The notes: generated by a model from the sequence alone, not told the origin. 64,000 nucleotides of DNA from an uncultured Pantoea sp. (GCA_913778495.1 CAJYVD010000013.1:124001-188000); one strand, 5' to 3'. Counted from the stretch's first letter, positions 16,615 through 28,254 are shown. Program-made: numbers and translations.

Positions 16615-19296
16615 TCAGTTCAACATATTACGTATCACGTAGTGCAAAATGCCGTCGTTTTGGTAATAGGTTAACTCATTACCGGTATCAATACGGCAAC
16701 GAGTGGCCAGCGAGACTTCCCTGCCATCCGCATAGTGAAGGATGACCGTCACCTCGCCGCCGGGCTTGAGCTGTGTCAACTCGGTGACATCAATGCGCTC
16801 TTCACCTGTGAGTCCCAACGTTTTGCGCGTAACACCTGCGGGAAACTCCAGCGGTAAAATACCCATACCAATGAGATTAGAGCGGTGAATACGCTCAAAC
16901 GACTCGGCGATCACCACGCGGACCCCTTGCAGACGGGGCCCTTTCGCCGCCCAGTCTCGGCTGGATCCTGAACCGTATTCTTTTCCTGCGATAACGGCCA
17001 GTGGAATACGCTCGGCCTGGTATTTCATCGCAGCATCGTAAATGGCCAACTGCTCTTGACTAGGATAATGTTTGGTATATCCGCCTTCGACGCCGGGTAC
17101 CATCTCGTTGCGTATGCGGATATTGGCGAAAGTACCGCGCATCATCACTTCATGGTTGCCGCGCCGAGAACCGTAGGAGTTAAAGTCTTTCGGCTCTACT
17201 CCGTGTGCCAGCAAATACCGTCCTGCAGGGCTATCGGCCTTAATGCTACCGGCTGGCGAGATATGGTCGGTTGTCACGGAATCGCCCAAGATAGCCAGGA
17301 TACGCGCGCCCTTGATGTCTTCAACAGGATTTGGCGCTTTTTCCATGTCGTCAAAGAAAGGCGAGAGGCGAATATAGGTCGACCCTTCATCCCAATCATA
17401 GGTGGCCGCCTCGCTGACTTTAATTTGTTGCCACTCGGGCGTGCCGTAAAAGACTTCAGCGTACTCTTTATGGAACATGTCGCTGGTGACTTTCTGCACC
17501 GATTCAGCGATTGCCTCGGGCGATGGCCATATATCTTTCAGGTAAACATCATTACCCGCTTTATCTTGGCCTAGTGGATCGGTGTGCATATTCACTTTCA
17601 TGTTACCGGCCAGAGCGTAAGCCACTACCAGCGGCGGCGAAGCGAGCCAATTGGTTTTGATCAACGGGTGAATACGCCCTTCAAAATTGCGGTTGCCAGA
17701 CAGTACGGCGCCAACGGTTACATCGCCTTCCTTAATGGCACTCTCAATGTTGTCGGGTAGCGGACCTGAATTACCGATGCAAGTCGTACAGCCATAACCC
17801 ACCAAATTGAAGCCCAGGCGATCAAGATATGACGTGAGCTGTGCTGCGGCAAGGTAATCCGATACCACTTTTGATCCCGGCGCCAGCGACGCTTTAACCC
17901 ACGGTTTACGCTGCAATCCTCGCTCGACTGCATTTTTTGCCAGCAGGCCGGCTGCCATCAGTACGCTGGGGTTTGATGTGTTGGTGCAAGAGGTGATCGC
18001 AGAGATAACCACCGCCCCTTCATCCAGCGTGTAGCTGTCACCAGAGTCCTCATCAACGTAGCTAACGCTTTTGCTGGCAGGGCGCGAATGATTGACTTCC
18101 AGTTCATTGCTTGCCGCAAACGCCGCGGGAACATCAGGCAGAGAAACGCGATCCTGTGGGCGTTTTGGACCCGCTAAGCTTGATTCTACGTCAGCCATAT
18201 CCAGCGCCAGAGTGCTGGTGAAAATAGGTTCATCACCGGCATTGCGCCACATACCTTGCTGTTTGGCGTAAGCCTCCACCAGATCAATTTGTGCCTGATC
18301 ACGACCGGTCAAAGCCATGTAGTTGAGCGTGACGTCATCAATAGGGAAAAAACCGCAGGTCGCACCATACTCAGGCGCCATGTTAGCGATGGTCGCGCGA
18401 TCGGCCAGCGGCAGATCAACGAGGCCGTCACCATAGAACTCGACAAACTTTCCTACCACGCCGTGTTTGCGAAGCATTTGCGTGACTGTCAGCACCAGGT
18501 CGGTCGCGGTAATGCCCGGACGCAGTTTGCCGGTTAATTTAAAGCCGACAACATCGGGTATCAGCATGGAGACAGGCTGCCCCAGCATTGCGGCTTCCGC
18601 TTCAATTCCACCAACGCCCCATCCCAGCACGCCTAACGCATTGATCATCGTGGTGTGTGAATCCGTTCCCACTAGCGTGTCTGGATAAGCAACCGCTTTA
18701 CCGTCCTGCTCTTCGAACCACACGGATTTACCGAGATACTCAAGATTAACCTGATGACAGATGCCGGTGCCCGGCGGCACTACGCGGAAGCGATTGAACG
18801 CTTTCTGCCCCCAGCGAAGAAACACGTAACGCTCATGGTTTCGCTCCATTTCCAGTTTAACGTTCTCTTCAAACGCATTGTCATCGCCGAAATGATCGAC
18901 AGTTACTGAGTGATCGATAACCAAATCAACCGGCGAAAGTGGATTCACTTTCGCCACATCGCCACCCAAGCGGTTAACCGCTTCACGCATTGCAGCCAGA
19001 TCCACAACGGCCGGCACCCCGGTAAAGTCCTGCATAAGCACTCGGGCAGGTCGGTAAGCGATCTCACGATCGGCATGGGCATTTTTTTGCCAATTCACCA
19101 ATGCTTGGATATCTTCTGCAGTGACCGAATCCTCATCCTGCCAGCGCAAAAGATTTTCTAATAAAACTTTCATGGATTTAGGGAGACGCGCAATGTCTCC
19201 TAACTGCTGGGCCGCTTTGGGTAAGCTGTAGTAATGATATTTTTTCGCTCCCACGTCCAACGTTTCCTGACTGTGCTCACGTAACGTAAACGACAT
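16615..19296 (-). CDS. acnA: Aconitate hydratase A
   Basis: AcnA interconverts citrate and isocitrate in the TCA and glyoxylate cycles and is the stress-stable aconitase of enterobacteria. The 893-residue length is usual. The [4Fe-4S] cysteines lie in [14 protein letters not shown] (near 435) and [12 protein letters not shown] (near 500); SRDWAAKG and the swivel-domain [19 protein letters not shown] are intact. The ATG has a GGAGGAGCT ribosome site. In E. coli it is controlled by SoxRS, Fur/RyhB and CRP; I did not find a certain site here. Confidence 0.97.
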   Translation of the reverse strand: MSFTLREHSQETLDVGAKKYHYYSLPKAAQQLGDIARLPKSMKVLLENLLRWQDEDSVTAEDIQALVNWQKNAHADREIAYRPARVLMQDFTGVPAVVDLAAMREAVNRLGGDVAKVNPLSPVDLVIDHSVTVDHFGDDNAFEENVKLEMERNHERYVFLRWGQKAFNRFRVVPPGTGICHQVNLEYLGKSVWFEEQDGKAVAYPDTLVGTDSHTTMINALGVLGWGVGGIEAEAAMLGQPVSMLIPDVVGFKLTGKLRPGITATDLVLTVTQMLRKHGVVGKFVEFYGDGLVDLPLADRATIANMAPEYGATCGFFPIDDVTLNYMALTGRDQAQIDLVEAYAKQQGMWRNAGDEPIFTSTLALDMADVESSLAGPKRPQDRVSLPDVPAAFAASNELEVNHSRPASKSVSYVDEDSGDSYTLDEGAVVISAITSCTNTSNPSVLMAAGLLAKNAVERGLQRKPWVKASLAPGSKVVSDYLAAAQLTSYLDRLGFNLVGYGCTTCIGNSGPLPDNIESAIKEGDVTVGAVLSGNRNFEGRIHPLIKTNWLASPPLVVAYALAGNMKVNMHTDPLGQDKAGNDVYLKDIWPSPEAIAESVQKVTSDMFHKEYAEVFYGTPEWQQIKVSEAATYDWDEGSTYIRLSPFFDDMEKAPNPVEDIKGARILAILGDSVTTDHISPAGSIKADSPAGRYLLAHGVEPKDFNSYGSRRGNHEVMMRGTFANIRIRNEMVPGVEGGYTKHYPSQEQLAIYDAAMKYQAERIPLAVIAGKEYGSGSSRDWAAKGPRLQGVRVVIAESFERIHRSNLIGMGILPLEFPAGVTRKTLGLTGEERIDVTELTQLKPGGEVTVILHYADGREVSLATRCRIDTGNELTYYQNDGILHYVIRNMLN

Positions 19297-19415
19297 AGCT
19301 CCTCCTTTAATGGACTTTCTTTAAACCTCAGTAAGCGCAAGGTTTAGCATAAAGATAGACCAACTAGCCGTTAACGTTTTGATAACAACACAAATCGTCA
19401 CACCGATTTTGGAAA

Positions 19416-19444
19416 CAAAAATGCCCTGATAAAAATCAGGGCAT
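19416..19444 (-). terminator. Rho-independent terminator after the 27-residue membrane peptide gene
   Basis: ATGCCCTGAT and ATCAGGGCAT (19421-19430, 19435-19444) form a perfect 10-bp stem with an AAAA loop; on the minus strand it is followed by TTTTTG. It separates the small genes from acnA. Confidence 0.85.
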
Positions 19445-19475
19445 TAATCAGTGTGCAAATTTTTTGCGTATAGGA

Positions 19476-19559
19476 TTACACAAGAGCCCAAATGGCGGCC
19501 GCCCAAAAAGCGAACGAAAAGGCATAAACGCCAAACCAGGAAAAAGTTGTTGTGTTCAT
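19476..19559 (-). CDS. 27-residue predicted membrane peptide
   Basis: A 28-codon frame starts at ATG 19559 with a very strong ribosome site (GAGAGGAGTG) 6 bases before it and ends at TAA 19476. The peptide starts MNTTTFSWFGVYAF and continues with a hydrophobic stretch to ...AIWALV, giving one likely transmembrane helix. A perfect terminator follows 31 bases later. The combination of site, helix and terminator makes it a credible gene, but I do not recognise it. It is the third small gene between ymiA and acnA. Confidence 0.6.
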   Translation of the reverse strand: MNTTTFSWFGVYAFSFAFWAAAIWALV

Positions 19560-19728
19560 AGCATCACTCCTCTCCCATGTATCGGGCAAAAATCCATCGC
19601 CTTCAGCTTAATACTGATGACATCGTTTTTCGTGCTGAGTGTTTATTGACAGGCTTTTAAAATGCCTACCGGATAAGCCGGCAAAAGAAAGACAGATATG
19701 TTTTTACGAAATGAGAATGCGAACAACG

Positions 19729-19908
19729 TTATTTTGATGCGGGTTCCATCAACGACTCAATAAAACTGCGCTGATTGTCACTCAGTTCCCAAGATGCCGG
19801 GATGGCAACAGGTTTTTCAGCGCTGCTCTTTTCTTTCGCTTTGCACGAAGCGGAACCGGGCTTACGCGCAGAAACAGGGTGCTTACGGCTGAGTGTATTT
19901 GCCCACAT
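19729..19908 (-). CDS. 59-residue basic small protein, cotranscribed with ymiA
   Basis: The frame starts at ATG 19908, only 3 bases after the ymiA stop, with TGGAG upstream, so it reads as the second gene of a ymiA operon. The first half is lysine- and arginine-rich (RKHPVSARKPGS, CKAKEKSS); the second half is SWELSDNQRSFIESLMEP. I do not recognise the family. E. coli has a different short gene (yciX) in this position. It is likely translated, but the function is unknown. Confidence 0.6.
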   Translation of the reverse strand: MWANTLSRKHPVSARKPGSASCKAKEKSSAEKPVAIPASWELSDNQRSFIESLMEPASK

Positions 19909-19911
19909 GGG

Positions 19912-20070
19912 TTAGCTCCAGAGACGCCAAATCATTAATGCTACCACGATCCAAAACAGAGCTGAGGCAGCGAATACGGTCAACCAAGCTTTGCGACGCA
20001 TGTTTGCAGGACGCTCAACCTTGGTGCTCTTGGTATGAAAATCAGGTTGTACAGTCAGTCTAGTGTTCAT
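19912..20070 (-). CDS. ymiA: YmiA-family small membrane protein
   Basis: The 52-residue product ends in NMRRKAWLTVFAASALFWIV and then VALMIWRLWS, which matches E. coli YmiA (46 residues, KRKAWLAVFLGSALFWVVVA). It has one C-terminal transmembrane helix after a polar N-terminus. The position next to cysB and acnA is conserved. No good ribosome site precedes the ATG at 20070; a Fur-like box overlaps that place. The function is unknown. Confidence 0.82.
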   Translation of the reverse strand: MNTRLTVQPDFHTKSTKVERPANMRRKAWLTVFAASALFWIVVALMIWRLWS

Positions 20071-20076
20071 AGTTTT

Positions 20077-20091
20077 TGATAATCACTCTCA
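20077..20091 (-). promoter_or_regulatory. Fur-box-like sequence just upstream of ymiA
   Basis: On the minus strand TGAGAGTGATTATCA matches 12 of 14 defined bases of the 7-1-7 Fur motif TGATAATnATTATCA. It ends 7 bases before the ymiA start codon. Confidence 0.4.
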
Positions 20092-20119
20092 ATAAAACGA
20101 TTGTTGACAACGATTAAGA

Positions 20120-20137
20120 TTTAGGACGAATCCTAAA
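20120..20137 (-). promoter_or_regulatory. Perfect inverted repeat, possible UUCG-loop hairpin
   Basis: TTTAGGACGAATCCTAAA is a 7-bp perfect stem; read on the ymiA strand the loop is TTCG, an unusually stable RNA tetraloop. It lies 50 bases before ymiA and could be a leader hairpin. Confidence 0.45.
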
Positions 20138-20519
20138 CTTGTTAAGGCCGAAAATCCAGTTATTTTTATTGAGTACAACGATTAATGCTATTAATCAAAG
20201 CGGCTTTAAATGGTCAAATAAATTTAAGTTACCGCCGTTCTGTAAAATTAAATGGGACATTGTAAATTTGGGTTATTTCCAAAATAGGACCAATTTAAAT
20301 TTGAGTTTAATTTATCAGACCAGTGAAAAAGGCCTTCTTCATCAACTCTTAACTGGAGTATGGGAATAATCCTGGCGGTCCGCAAAGTTGTGAGGTTAAT
20401 TTTGTGTTCTGTTTCGCATTTAAGAAGTAACAATGAAAAAACCTGTGATCGATGTTTCATTTACAAAAAAAGAATGGAATCTTTTACAAACGCGTGGCGC
20501 TAAGAAAGGTAAGAATTGG

Positions 20520-20544
20520 AAGGCGTCAGAGAGGCACCTTCCAG
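20520..20544 (-). terminator. Probable cysB terminator hairpin
   Basis: On the minus strand GGAAGGTG pairs with CGCCTTCC (8 bp including one G-T) just after the cysB stop, followed by AATTCTT. The T-tract is weak. Confidence 0.5.
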
Positions 20545-20558
20545 ATTAGTGGGTTACG

Positions 20559-21599
<1,041 letters not shown>

Positions 21600-21689
21600 T
21601 CACTAAGGGGAAAGCGTGTTGGTGACAGGTATAGCTATAACAACTATATCAGTTAAAGGAAGATTGTAGAACGATTAGCTATAAGGATG

Positions 21690-21719
21690 GGAAAAAGGCC
21701 AGCAGTGTATGCTGGCCTT
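21690..21719 (-). terminator. Rho-independent terminator of topA
   Basis: AAGGCCAGCA and TGCTGGCCTT (21695-21704, 21710-21719) form a perfect 10-bp stem with a 5-base loop; TTTTTCCC follows on the minus strand. Confidence 0.9.
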
Positions 21720-21727
21720 AGAGAGGA

Positions 21728-24325
21728 TTATTTTTTTGCTTCCTGCCATTTCCCGTCGATGTAGAACATCGACCAGCCGGTGGCTTTGCCCTCTTTTTCT
21801 GAAGAGACGTACTGCTGCTTGGTTTTGCGGCTAAAGCGAACAAGCGTTTTGTTGCCTTCGGGATCTGCCGCTGGCGCCTCAGCAAGATATTTCAGCTTCT
21901 CAGGTAGCCGATCGGCAAAACGCTGCAGTTCTTCAACCAGTGGTGCTCGAGTTTCACGTGATTTTGGAAACGTGTTGGCCGCGAGGAACACGCCTGCAGC
22001 ACCGTCGCGCAGCACGAAATAAGCATCTGATTTCTCGCAAGGCAACTCTGGCAACGGCACCGGATCCTCCTTAGGGGGAGCCACTTCACCATTGCGCAGG
22101 ATCTTACGGGTGTTTTTACACGCCTCGTTAGTGCAAGCCATGTACTTACCAAAACGCCCCATTTTCAGGTGCATTTCTGAGCCACATTTTTCACACTCTA
22201 CGATAGGGCCATCATAGCCCTTAATGCGAAATTCACCTTGCTCGATCTCGTAACCGTCACATTCAGGATTATTACCGCAAACGTGGAGCTTACGCTGATT
22301 ATCAATCAGATAGCTGTCCATTGCCGTGCCACATTTCTGGCAGCGACGGCGCGCGCGCAGGGCGTTAGTTTCCGCGTCATCACCTTCCAGTACGTTAAGC
22401 ACTTCATTCTCTGGAATAAGGTTGATGGTTTGCTTACAACGCTCTTTCGGAGGCAGCGCGTAGCCAGAACATCCCAAGAATACGCCGGTACTGGCAGTAC
22501 GGATGCCCATTTTGCGGCCACAGGTTGGGCAATCAATGGAAGTAAGCACCATCTGATTGGGCTGCATTCCGCCTTCTTCTGGCTCTTTTTCCGCCTGACT
22601 CAGCTGATTGCTGAAATCACTAAAGAACGAGTCCAGGACGGCTTTCCACTGAGCTTCATTGTTGGCAACCTGATCGAGGCTGTTTTCCATATGCGCGGTG
22701 AAATCGTAATTCATCAGCTCGCGGAAATTTTCCTCAAGGCGATCGGTCACAATCTCACCCATTTTTTCCGCATAGAAACGGCGGTTTTCAACGCGCACGT
22801 AGCCGCGATCCTGGATGGTAGAAATAATTGATGCATAGGTGGAAGGACGGCCAATGCCGCGCTTTTCAAGCTCGCGCACCAGCGAAGCTTCACTGAATCG
22901 CGCGGGCGGTTTAGTGAAGTGCTGGCTGGGCATGAGCTCTTTAAGATCGAGCGTATCACCCACCTCCACAGGCGGCAGCGTTAGATCTTCATCATTCTTG
23001 CGCAGCGCTGGCATCACGCGGGTCCAACCGTCAAAGCGAAGCGTACGGCCTTTTGCTTTGAGTTTGAAATCCGCAGCGCCGACGGTGAGCGTGGTGGAAT
23101 CGTACTGCGCGGGCACCATCTGACAAGCCACAAACTGACGCCAAATAAGCTGATACAGCTTTTGCGCATCCGCTTCCATGTCTTTCAGATCGTCCGCGGA
23201 AATATTGACATCTGAGGGGCGAATCGCTTCGTGCGCTTCCTGAGAGTTCTCTTTACTGGCGTAAGTATTGGCATTGTCGGGCAGGTACTTTTTGCCGAAA
23301 CGGGTTTCGACGTAACCGCGCGCCATCGCCACTGCGTCCTGACTCAGGTTCGTGGAGTCGGTACGCATATAAGTGATGTGACCCGCTTCATACAAGCGCT
23401 GCGCCATCATCATGGTTTTTTTCACACCGAAGCCCAAGCGCGTGCTGGCCGCCTGTTGCAGCGTCGAAGTAATAAAGGGAGCCGAAGGTTTACTGCTGGT
23501 CGGCTTATCTTCGCGATCCAGCACCTGAAAACGCGCCTTCTCCAGTATTGCTACGGCAGCATGGGTCTGATCGCGGTTGGTGGGTCGAAAAGGTTTATCG
23601 TGCTGGTGCGTGACCTGCATCGCCAGATTGTCGCTCTTGGGCGTTAAAAGCGCAGCATTGATTTCCCAGTACTCTTCCGGCACAAACGCTTTGATTTCAC
23701 GTTCGCGCTCTACCACCAGACGTACGGCAACCGATTGGACGCGTCCGGCGCTCAAGCCGCGCGCGATCTTCTTCCAAAGCAGTGGAGAAACCATGTAACC
23801 CACAACGCGATCCATAAAACGGCGCGCCTGTTGTGCGTTCACGCGCTGTATGTTCAGTTCACCCGGCTTTTCAAACGCCTGACGAATCGCATTTTTGGTA
23901 ATTTCATTAAACACGACGCGGCTAAAACGTTTTTCGTCGCCGCCGATAACTTCTCGCAGGTGCCAGGCAATTGCCTCCCCTTCGCGGTCGAGATCCGTCG
24001 CGAGGTAGATATGATCGGCATCAGCCGCAAGGGATTTGAGTTCTGAGACGACTTTTTCTTTGCCCGGCAGAATCTGATAGTCTGCCTGCCAGCCATGCCA
24101 CGGATCAACGCCCATGCGGTTTACCAGCGCGGCTTTCTCATCTTTCTTGACTTTCTTCCCGGGCTTAGCCTTCTCCCCTTCAGCACTTTTACGAACTGTT
24201 GAACCGCTGGTCGGCAGATCGCGGATATGACCAACGCTGGATTTCACCACGTAATCATTACCGAGGTATTTATTGATTGTTTTGGCCTTTGCCGGGGACT
24301 CAACGATGACGAGTGCTTTACCCAT
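21728..24325 (-). CDS. topA: DNA topoisomerase I (omega protein)
   Basis: TopA relaxes negative supercoils. The 865-residue protein has the Toprim start ([35 protein letters not shown] near 113), the active-site tyrosine in [12 protein letters not shown] (near 319) and three C-terminal four-cysteine zinc ribbons, beginning [18 protein letters not shown] and CEKCGSEMH. These match E. coli TopA in order and number. The start has AAAGGTACAT before the ATG. It faces the same way as cysB, which lies downstream. E. coli yciN, normally between topA and sohB, is missing. Confidence 0.97.
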   Translation of the reverse strand: MGKALVIVESPAKAKTINKYLGNDYVVKSSVGHIRDLPTSGSTVRKSAEGEKAKPGKKVKKDEKAALVNRMGVDPWHGWQADYQILPGKEKVVSELKSLAADADHIYLATDLDREGEAIAWHLREVIGGDEKRFSRVVFNEITKNAIRQAFEKPGELNIQRVNAQQARRFMDRVVGYMVSPLLWKKIARGLSAGRVQSVAVRLVVEREREIKAFVPEEYWEINAALLTPKSDNLAMQVTHQHDKPFRPTNRDQTHAAVAILEKARFQVLDREDKPTSSKPSAPFITSTLQQAASTRLGFGVKKTMMMAQRLYEAGHITYMRTDSTNLSQDAVAMARGYVETRFGKKYLPDNANTYASKENSQEAHEAIRPSDVNISADDLKDMEADAQKLYQLIWRQFVACQMVPAQYDSTTLTVGAADFKLKAKGRTLRFDGWTRVMPALRKNDEDLTLPPVEVGDTLDLKELMPSQHFTKPPARFSEASLVRELEKRGIGRPSTYASIISTIQDRGYVRVENRRFYAEKMGEIVTDRLEENFRELMNYDFTAHMENSLDQVANNEAQWKAVLDSFFSDFSNQLSQAEKEPEEGGMQPNQMVLTSIDCPTCGRKMGIRTASTGVFLGCSGYALPPKERCKQTINLIPENEVLNVLEGDDAETNALRARRRCQKCGTAMDSYLIDNQRKLHVCGNNPECDGYEIEQGEFRIKGYDGPIVECEKCGSEMHLKMGRFGKYMACTNEACKNTRKILRNGEVAPPKEDPVPLPELPCEKSDAYFVLRDGAAGVFLAANTFPKSRETRAPLVEELQRFADRLPEKLKYLAEAPAADPEGNKTLVRFSRKTKQQYVSSEKEGKATGWSMFYIDGKWQEAKK

Positions 24326-24777
24326 ATGTACCTTTACCTAATTAAAACATCCTGATAAACGGGAGAGGATTGAAAGCCCCAAACCTAATGGGTTCAGTGT
24401 TGCCGCCAGTGTTTCACGTTAAACGGCAGCGGGGACAATCTCAGGTCAGATTGCATTGACTATTGCAACGTTATGATTAGAAGCGAGTTTTCCATCTGAC
24501 TACATCACACATCCGGGTGTAATCTCCCTGAAAGCTGAATCGCCCACACTCTACCTGATAAAATCTGTTACGCAACTTAATTAGCATTTCGCTGGTTTTA
24601 GCGTCAAACCGCGAGCCTTGAGGGCGCCCAGCGTTCTGCAACTGACAGGTAATATAGAAGGCATCACCGGGCTGTCAAAAAAAGCGCCTCGCCGCAAGCG
24701 CGATTTTCCTCCAGAGAAGGCTCTTAGCGAATACTAAATCGGGCAAAAAAAACCCGGCAGATGCCGGGCTGACATGA
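24326..24777. other. topA upstream region; no yciN
   Basis: The 452 bases between topA and sohB hold the topA promoter region and the sohB terminator. No reading frame resembling YciN or another gene was seen. Confidence 0.6.
24745..24768 (-). terminator. Rho-independent terminator of sohB
   Basis: CCCGGC and GCCGGG (24753-24758, 24763-24768) form the stem; on the minus strand eight T residues follow, 10 bases after the sohB stop. Confidence 0.9.
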
Positions 24778-25824
24778 TTAGAGCAGTGGTTTGTTACCGC
24801 GCTGCCAAAGTTTGAGTATGACGTGCTCCATGGCCGCGCTGGCGCTCTGGGTGAAGCGATCCATCATTTTCTTTTTCCGTGCAAAGTGCACGCCCAATAC
24901 AGTGAATTTATTCATCTGATTGATAATAAAAGCATCACTGGTGCCGATTTCATCCACCAGCCCTAATTCAATGGCTTGACGTCCATACCAATGTTCACCG
25001 GTCGCGACCTTGTTGAGATCCAACGAGGGACGCATCTGCTGCACAAAATCTTTAAAAAGCTGATGGGTCTCGTTAAGATCTTCCTGGAATTTTTCACGGC
25101 CCTCGTCGGTGTTTTCACCAAACAGCGTCAACGTGCGCTTGTATTGTCCCGCGGTATGCAGTTCGACATCGATATCATTGCGCTTCAACAGGCGATTGAA
25201 GTTAGGGATCTGCGCAACTACACCAATGGAACCGATGATGGAAAACGGCGCCGCGACAATGCGGTCTGCCACGCACGCCATCATATAGCCCCCACTGGCT
25301 GCCACTTTATCGACCACTGCCGTAAGTGTTAAGCCCGCCTCTTTTAAACGCTGTAGCTGAGATGCCGCCAGCCCGTATCCATGGACCACGCCGCCTGGAC
25401 TCTCAAGACGCAAGAGCACTTCATCGCCCGGCTGCGCGACTGCCAGTACAGCAGAAATCTCTTCACGCAGCGAACTCACTTCGCCGGCGTCCATGCTGCC
25501 CTTGAATTCAAGGACATAAAGCGTTGGCTTAGCCGATTCTCTTACGCCCGCTTTCGCATTGCGCTTCTCATCTTTTGCTTTCAGCTTCTCTTGCTTTTTA
25601 TGTTGCTTGAGCCAGATTTTCTGCACGTGGGGCTTCATTTTCGCCAGCTGCAAGTTGTCTTTCATCTCGCGATAGTCATCATCAAGGTGAGTGACGCGCA
25701 GTTGCCCACTGCTATGACGTTTGCGAAGGGTGGCGTTGAGCACAATCATAGCAATTGCCGCAACGGCCACCACTACGGTGACTGCCTTCGCCAAAAATAA
25801 TCCGTAGCTTGAAAGTAAATCCAT
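24778..25824 (-). CDS. sohB: Inner-membrane protease SohB (peptidase S49)
   Basis: SohB is a signal-peptide-peptidase-like serine protease. The 348-residue length fits E. coli (349). Residues 10-30 form the membrane anchor. A charged lysine-rich linker runs from 55 to 95. The catalytic dyad is Ser178 in KVAASGGYMMACVADR and Lys229 in AGQYKRTLTLFGENTDEGRE. It is monocistronic, divergent from yciK. Confidence 0.95.
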   Translation of the reverse strand: MDLLSSYGLFLAKAVTVVVAVAAIAMIVLNATLRKRHSSGQLRVTHLDDDYREMKDNLQLAKMKPHVQKIWLKQHKKQEKLKAKDEKRNAKAGVRESAKPTLYVLEFKGSMDAGEVSSLREEISAVLAVAQPGDEVLLRLESPGGVVHGYGLAASQLQRLKEAGLTLTAVVDKVAASGGYMMACVADRIVAAPFSIIGSIGVVAQIPNFNRLLKRNDIDVELHTAGQYKRTLTLFGENTDEGREKFQEDLNETHQLFKDFVQQMRPSLDLNKVATGEHWYGRQAIELGLVDEIGTSDAFIINQMNKFTVLGVHFARKKKMMDRFTQSASAAMEHVILKLWQRGNKPLL

Positions 25825-25996
25825 TCTGCCGCCTTAATAAACAGTGAATTACATATAGAAGCGAAGTTTACCCGCTTTGTGGTATCTCGTCGCCTTAATT
25901 GGCCGCGGGCGGCACAGAATGCGCCCCAATGCGATTGCGTAGCGCCCTATTTTAAGGCATAAAGCCAACATGTTTGAGCTGCCACAGGACACTGCT

Positions 25997-26761
25997 GTGC
26001 ATTACCAACCCAAAAGCGATTTATTGCAGAATCGCATCATTCTGGTCACCGGGGCTTCCGACGGCATTGGCCGCGAAGCAGCCTTAACCTACGCGCGCTA
26101 TGGTGCTCGCGTTATCTTATTGGGTCGCAACGCTGATACGCTGCGCCAAACTGAAAATGCCATCAATCAGCTGAACAAACAATCGGCTTGCTCGTTGATT
26201 CTGGATCTGGCGCAAGCCACTCCCGCGCGCTGTCAGCAACTTGCAGAGGAGCTTGCGGCGCAGGTTCCACATCTCGACGGCGTGCTTCACAACGCCGGCA
26301 TATTAGGGGAAATTGTGCCGCTGGCCGAGCTTGACCCCGCCGTTTGGCGCGACGTCATGCAGATCAATCTGGATGCGACGTTTTACCTGACGCAGGCGCT
26401 ACTTCCACTGCTCTTGAAATCGGATTCAGGTTCGCTGGTCTTCACGACATCAAGCGTGGGCAGAACGGGTCGCGCAGGCTGGGGAGCTTACGCAGTGTCG
26501 AAATTCGCCACTGAAGGTATGATGCAGGTGTTAGCCGATGAGTATAAAAACCATCCTCTGCGCGTGAATTGCATCAATCCGGGAGGCACGCGCACTAAAA
26601 TGCGCGCCAGCGCTTTTCCCGACGAGGATGCGGCTCTGTTGAAAACCCCAGCCGATCTCATGCCGCTCTATCTTTATCTGATGGGCGATGACAGTCGCAG
26701 AAAAACCGGTATGAGCTTTGACGCGCAGCCCGGTCGTAAACCCGGTCCTGCCAGCGCATGA
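25997..26761 (+). CDS. yciK: YciK-family short-chain dehydrogenase/reductase
   Basis: The protein has the SDR cofactor motif TGASDGIG near residue 20, then NAG (HNAGILGE), the Ser-Tyr-Lys catalytic set in TTSSVGRTGRAGWGAYAVSK, and a YciK-specific tail DDSRRKTGMSFDAQPGRKPG. Substrate unknown. I chose the GTG at 25997 (AGGA 7 bases before; following HYQPKSDLL matches E. coli MHYQPK), giving 254 residues. An ATG at 25970 would add 9 residues but has a poor ribosome site. The end overlaps btuR by 4 bases (ATGA). Confidence 0.9.
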   Translation: MHYQPKSDLLQNRIILVTGASDGIGREAALTYARYGARVILLGRNADTLRQTENAINQLNKQSACSLILDLAQATPARCQQLAEELAAQVPHLDGVLHNAGILGEIVPLAELDPAVWRDVMQINLDATFYLTQALLPLLLKSDSGSLVFTTSSVGRTGRAGWGAYAVSKFATEGMMQVLADEYKNHPLRVNCINPGGTRTKMRASAFPDEDAALLKTPADLMPLYLYLMGDDSRRKTGMSFDAQPGRKPGPASA

Positions 26762-27345
26762 GCGATCGCCATCAGCAGCGGCAGCAGCGATTAAAAGAAC
26801 AGGTCGATGCGCGTATTGCTGCCGCAACGGAGACGCGCGGTATTGTCATGGTCTTTACCGGCAACGGTAAAGGCAAAACCACGGCTGCCTTCGGCACCGC
26901 GCTGCGCGCTTGCGGCCACGGTAAAAAGGCCGCAGCAGTGCAATTCATCAAAGGTGAATGGCCAAACGGTGAGCGTAATCTTCTGGCTCAGCACGACGTC
27001 GAGTTTCACGTCATGGCGACCGGTTTTACGTGGGAAACCCAGAGTCGTGAAACCGATACCCTCGCCTGTCAGCGCGTCTGGCAGCAAGCCCGGCGACTGC
27101 TTGCCGATGCGACACTGGATTTGGTGATTCTGGATGAAATCACTTATATGGTGACGATGAATTATCTGGAGCTGGATGAGCTGCTGCAGGCATTGCAGCA
27201 ACGTCCCGCGCGGCAGAGCGTGATCATCACCGGACGCGGTTGTCATCGACGCTTGTTGGACATCGCCGATACAGTGACAGAAATGCGCCCGATAAAGCAT
27301 GCGTTTGACGCAGGCATTCAGGCACAACAGGGAATTGATTGGTAA
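26758..27345 (+). CDS. btuR: Cob(I)yrinic acid a,c-diamide adenosyltransferase
   Basis: BtuR (CobO/CobA) transfers the adenosyl group from ATP to cobalamin or its precursors. The 195-residue protein has the P-loop FTGNGKGKTTAAFG (about 33-46), QFIKGEWPNGE and LDEITYMVTMNYL, all family hallmarks. It overlaps yciK by 4 bases in an ATGA junction, so the two are co-translated. No cobalamin synthesis operon lies nearby, consistent with a salvage role. Confidence 0.96.
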   Translation: MSDRHQQRQQRLKEQVDARIAAATETRGIVMVFTGNGKGKTTAAFGTALRACGHGKKAAAVQFIKGEWPNGERNLLAQHDVEFHVMATGFTWETQSRETDTLACQRVWQQARRLLADATLDLVILDEITYMVTMNYLELDELLQALQQRPARQSVIITGRGCHRRLLDIADTVTEMRPIKHAFDAGIQAQQGIDW

Positions 27346-27372
27346 GCCTGATGCCGTTTTACGGCATCAGGC
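27346..27372. terminator. Bidirectional hairpin between btuR and rluB
   Basis: GCCTGATGCCG and CGGCATCAGGC form a perfect 11-bp stem with a 5-base loop between the two convergent genes, starting right after the btuR stop. T-tracts are short. Confidence 0.7.
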
Positions 27373-27378
27373 GGGCTC

Positions 27379-28254
27379 TTATGCGCCGCGTTTGTTACTG
27401 TTACGGCGTGGCGATGCGCTAACCGCACTGTGACGCTTAACGGCACGACGAATCTGGTTAGCTTTGGTACGACGGCGATCTTTTTCCAGTGCCACTTTCG
27501 TCACTGTCTCTTCCGGCAGTTCTACTAGCTTGCGCAAGTAGTTCACCGCCGGCAACTCCATCTCCATCCAGCCGCCGCGAGGCAAGCCTTTTGGCAGCTG
27601 AATATCGCCGTAGCGTACACGCATCAAACGGCTGACCTGTACGCCTACCGCTTCCCAAAGACGACGCACCTCGCGGTTACGGCCTTCAGTGAGGGTAACG
27701 TTATACCACTGATTAATGCCTTCACCGCCAGCGAACTTAATGGTTTTAAAGGCCGCTGGGCCATCTTCGAGCTGCACGCCTTTGCTCAACTGGCGCACTT
27801 TCTCATCGTTTACTTCACCGAACACGCGAACGGCGTATTCACGCTCCACTTCGCGGCTGGGATGCATGAGGCGATTTGCCAGTTCACCGTCGGTAGTGAA
27901 AAGCATTAAGCCGCAGGTGTTAACGTCCAGACGACCCACGGCGATCCAGCGTGAACCACGCAGGCGCGGCAGGCGATCGAATACCGTAGGGCGTCCTTCA
28001 GGGTCGTTGCGCGTGCACAGTTCGCCCTCAGGTTTGTAGTAGGCCAGTACGCGACACACTTCGGTGGTGGATTCAGCAATCGAAACTAAGTGTCCGTCAA
28101 TGCGGATTTTCAGCGATTTGTCATTTTCGATGCGATCGCCCAGCGTCGCCACTTTGCCATCAACGCTCACGCGTCCGGCTGAAATCATAGTTTCGATTTC
28201 ACGGCGCGAGCCGTGACCAGCACGCGCTAAAACTTTCTGTAATTTTTCGCTCAT
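27379..28254 (-). CDS. rluB: 23S rRNA pseudouridine(2605) synthase RluB
   Basis: RluB isomerises U2605 in 23S rRNA. The 291-residue protein has an S4 domain at the N-terminus ([20 protein letters not shown]) and the catalytic Asp110 in [17 protein letters not shown], followed by [16 protein letters not shown] text ([16 protein letters not shown]). The basic tail resembles E. coli. I chose the ATG at 28254 with GAGG upstream, matching the E. coli start; an in-frame start 66 bases earlier is not supported. Confidence 0.96.
   Translation of the reverse strand: MSEKLQKVLARAGHGSRREIETMISAGRVSVDGKVATLGDRIENDKSLKIRIDGHLVSIAESTTEVCRVLAYYKPEGELCTRNDPEGRPTVFDRLPRLRGSRWIAVGRLDVNTCGLMLFTTDGELANRLMHPSREVEREYAVRVFGEVNDEKVRQLSKGVQLEDGPAAFKTIKFAGGEGINQWYNVTLTEGRNREVRRLWEAVGVQVSRLMRVRYGDIQLPKGLPRGGWMEMELPAVNYLRKLVELPEETVTKVALEKDRRRTKANQIRRAVKRHSAVSASPRRNSNKRGA

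Larger units (their letters stand above)
20071..20558. other. AT-rich gap between ymiA and cysB
   Basis: This 488-base AT-rich stretch holds a Fur-like sequence, a hairpin at 20120-20137 and a perfect 7-3-7 palindrome GATTAAT-gct-ATTAATC at 20180-20196. A 38-codon frame on the plus strand (ATG 20433 to TAG 20549) has a fair ribosome site but overlaps the likely cysB terminator. I do not support it as a gene. Confidence 0.5.

Noticed and set aside
20433-20549. 38-codon basic frame (starts MKKPVIDVSFTKKEW) on the plus strand between ymiA and cysB
   Set aside because: Fair ribosome site but no recognisable family, and its 3' end coincides with the likely cysB terminator. Kept as a note only.
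24660-24720. GC-rich hairpin-like text upstream of the sohB terminator
   Set aside because: Arms are short and imperfect; the terminator at 24745-24768 explains the region better.
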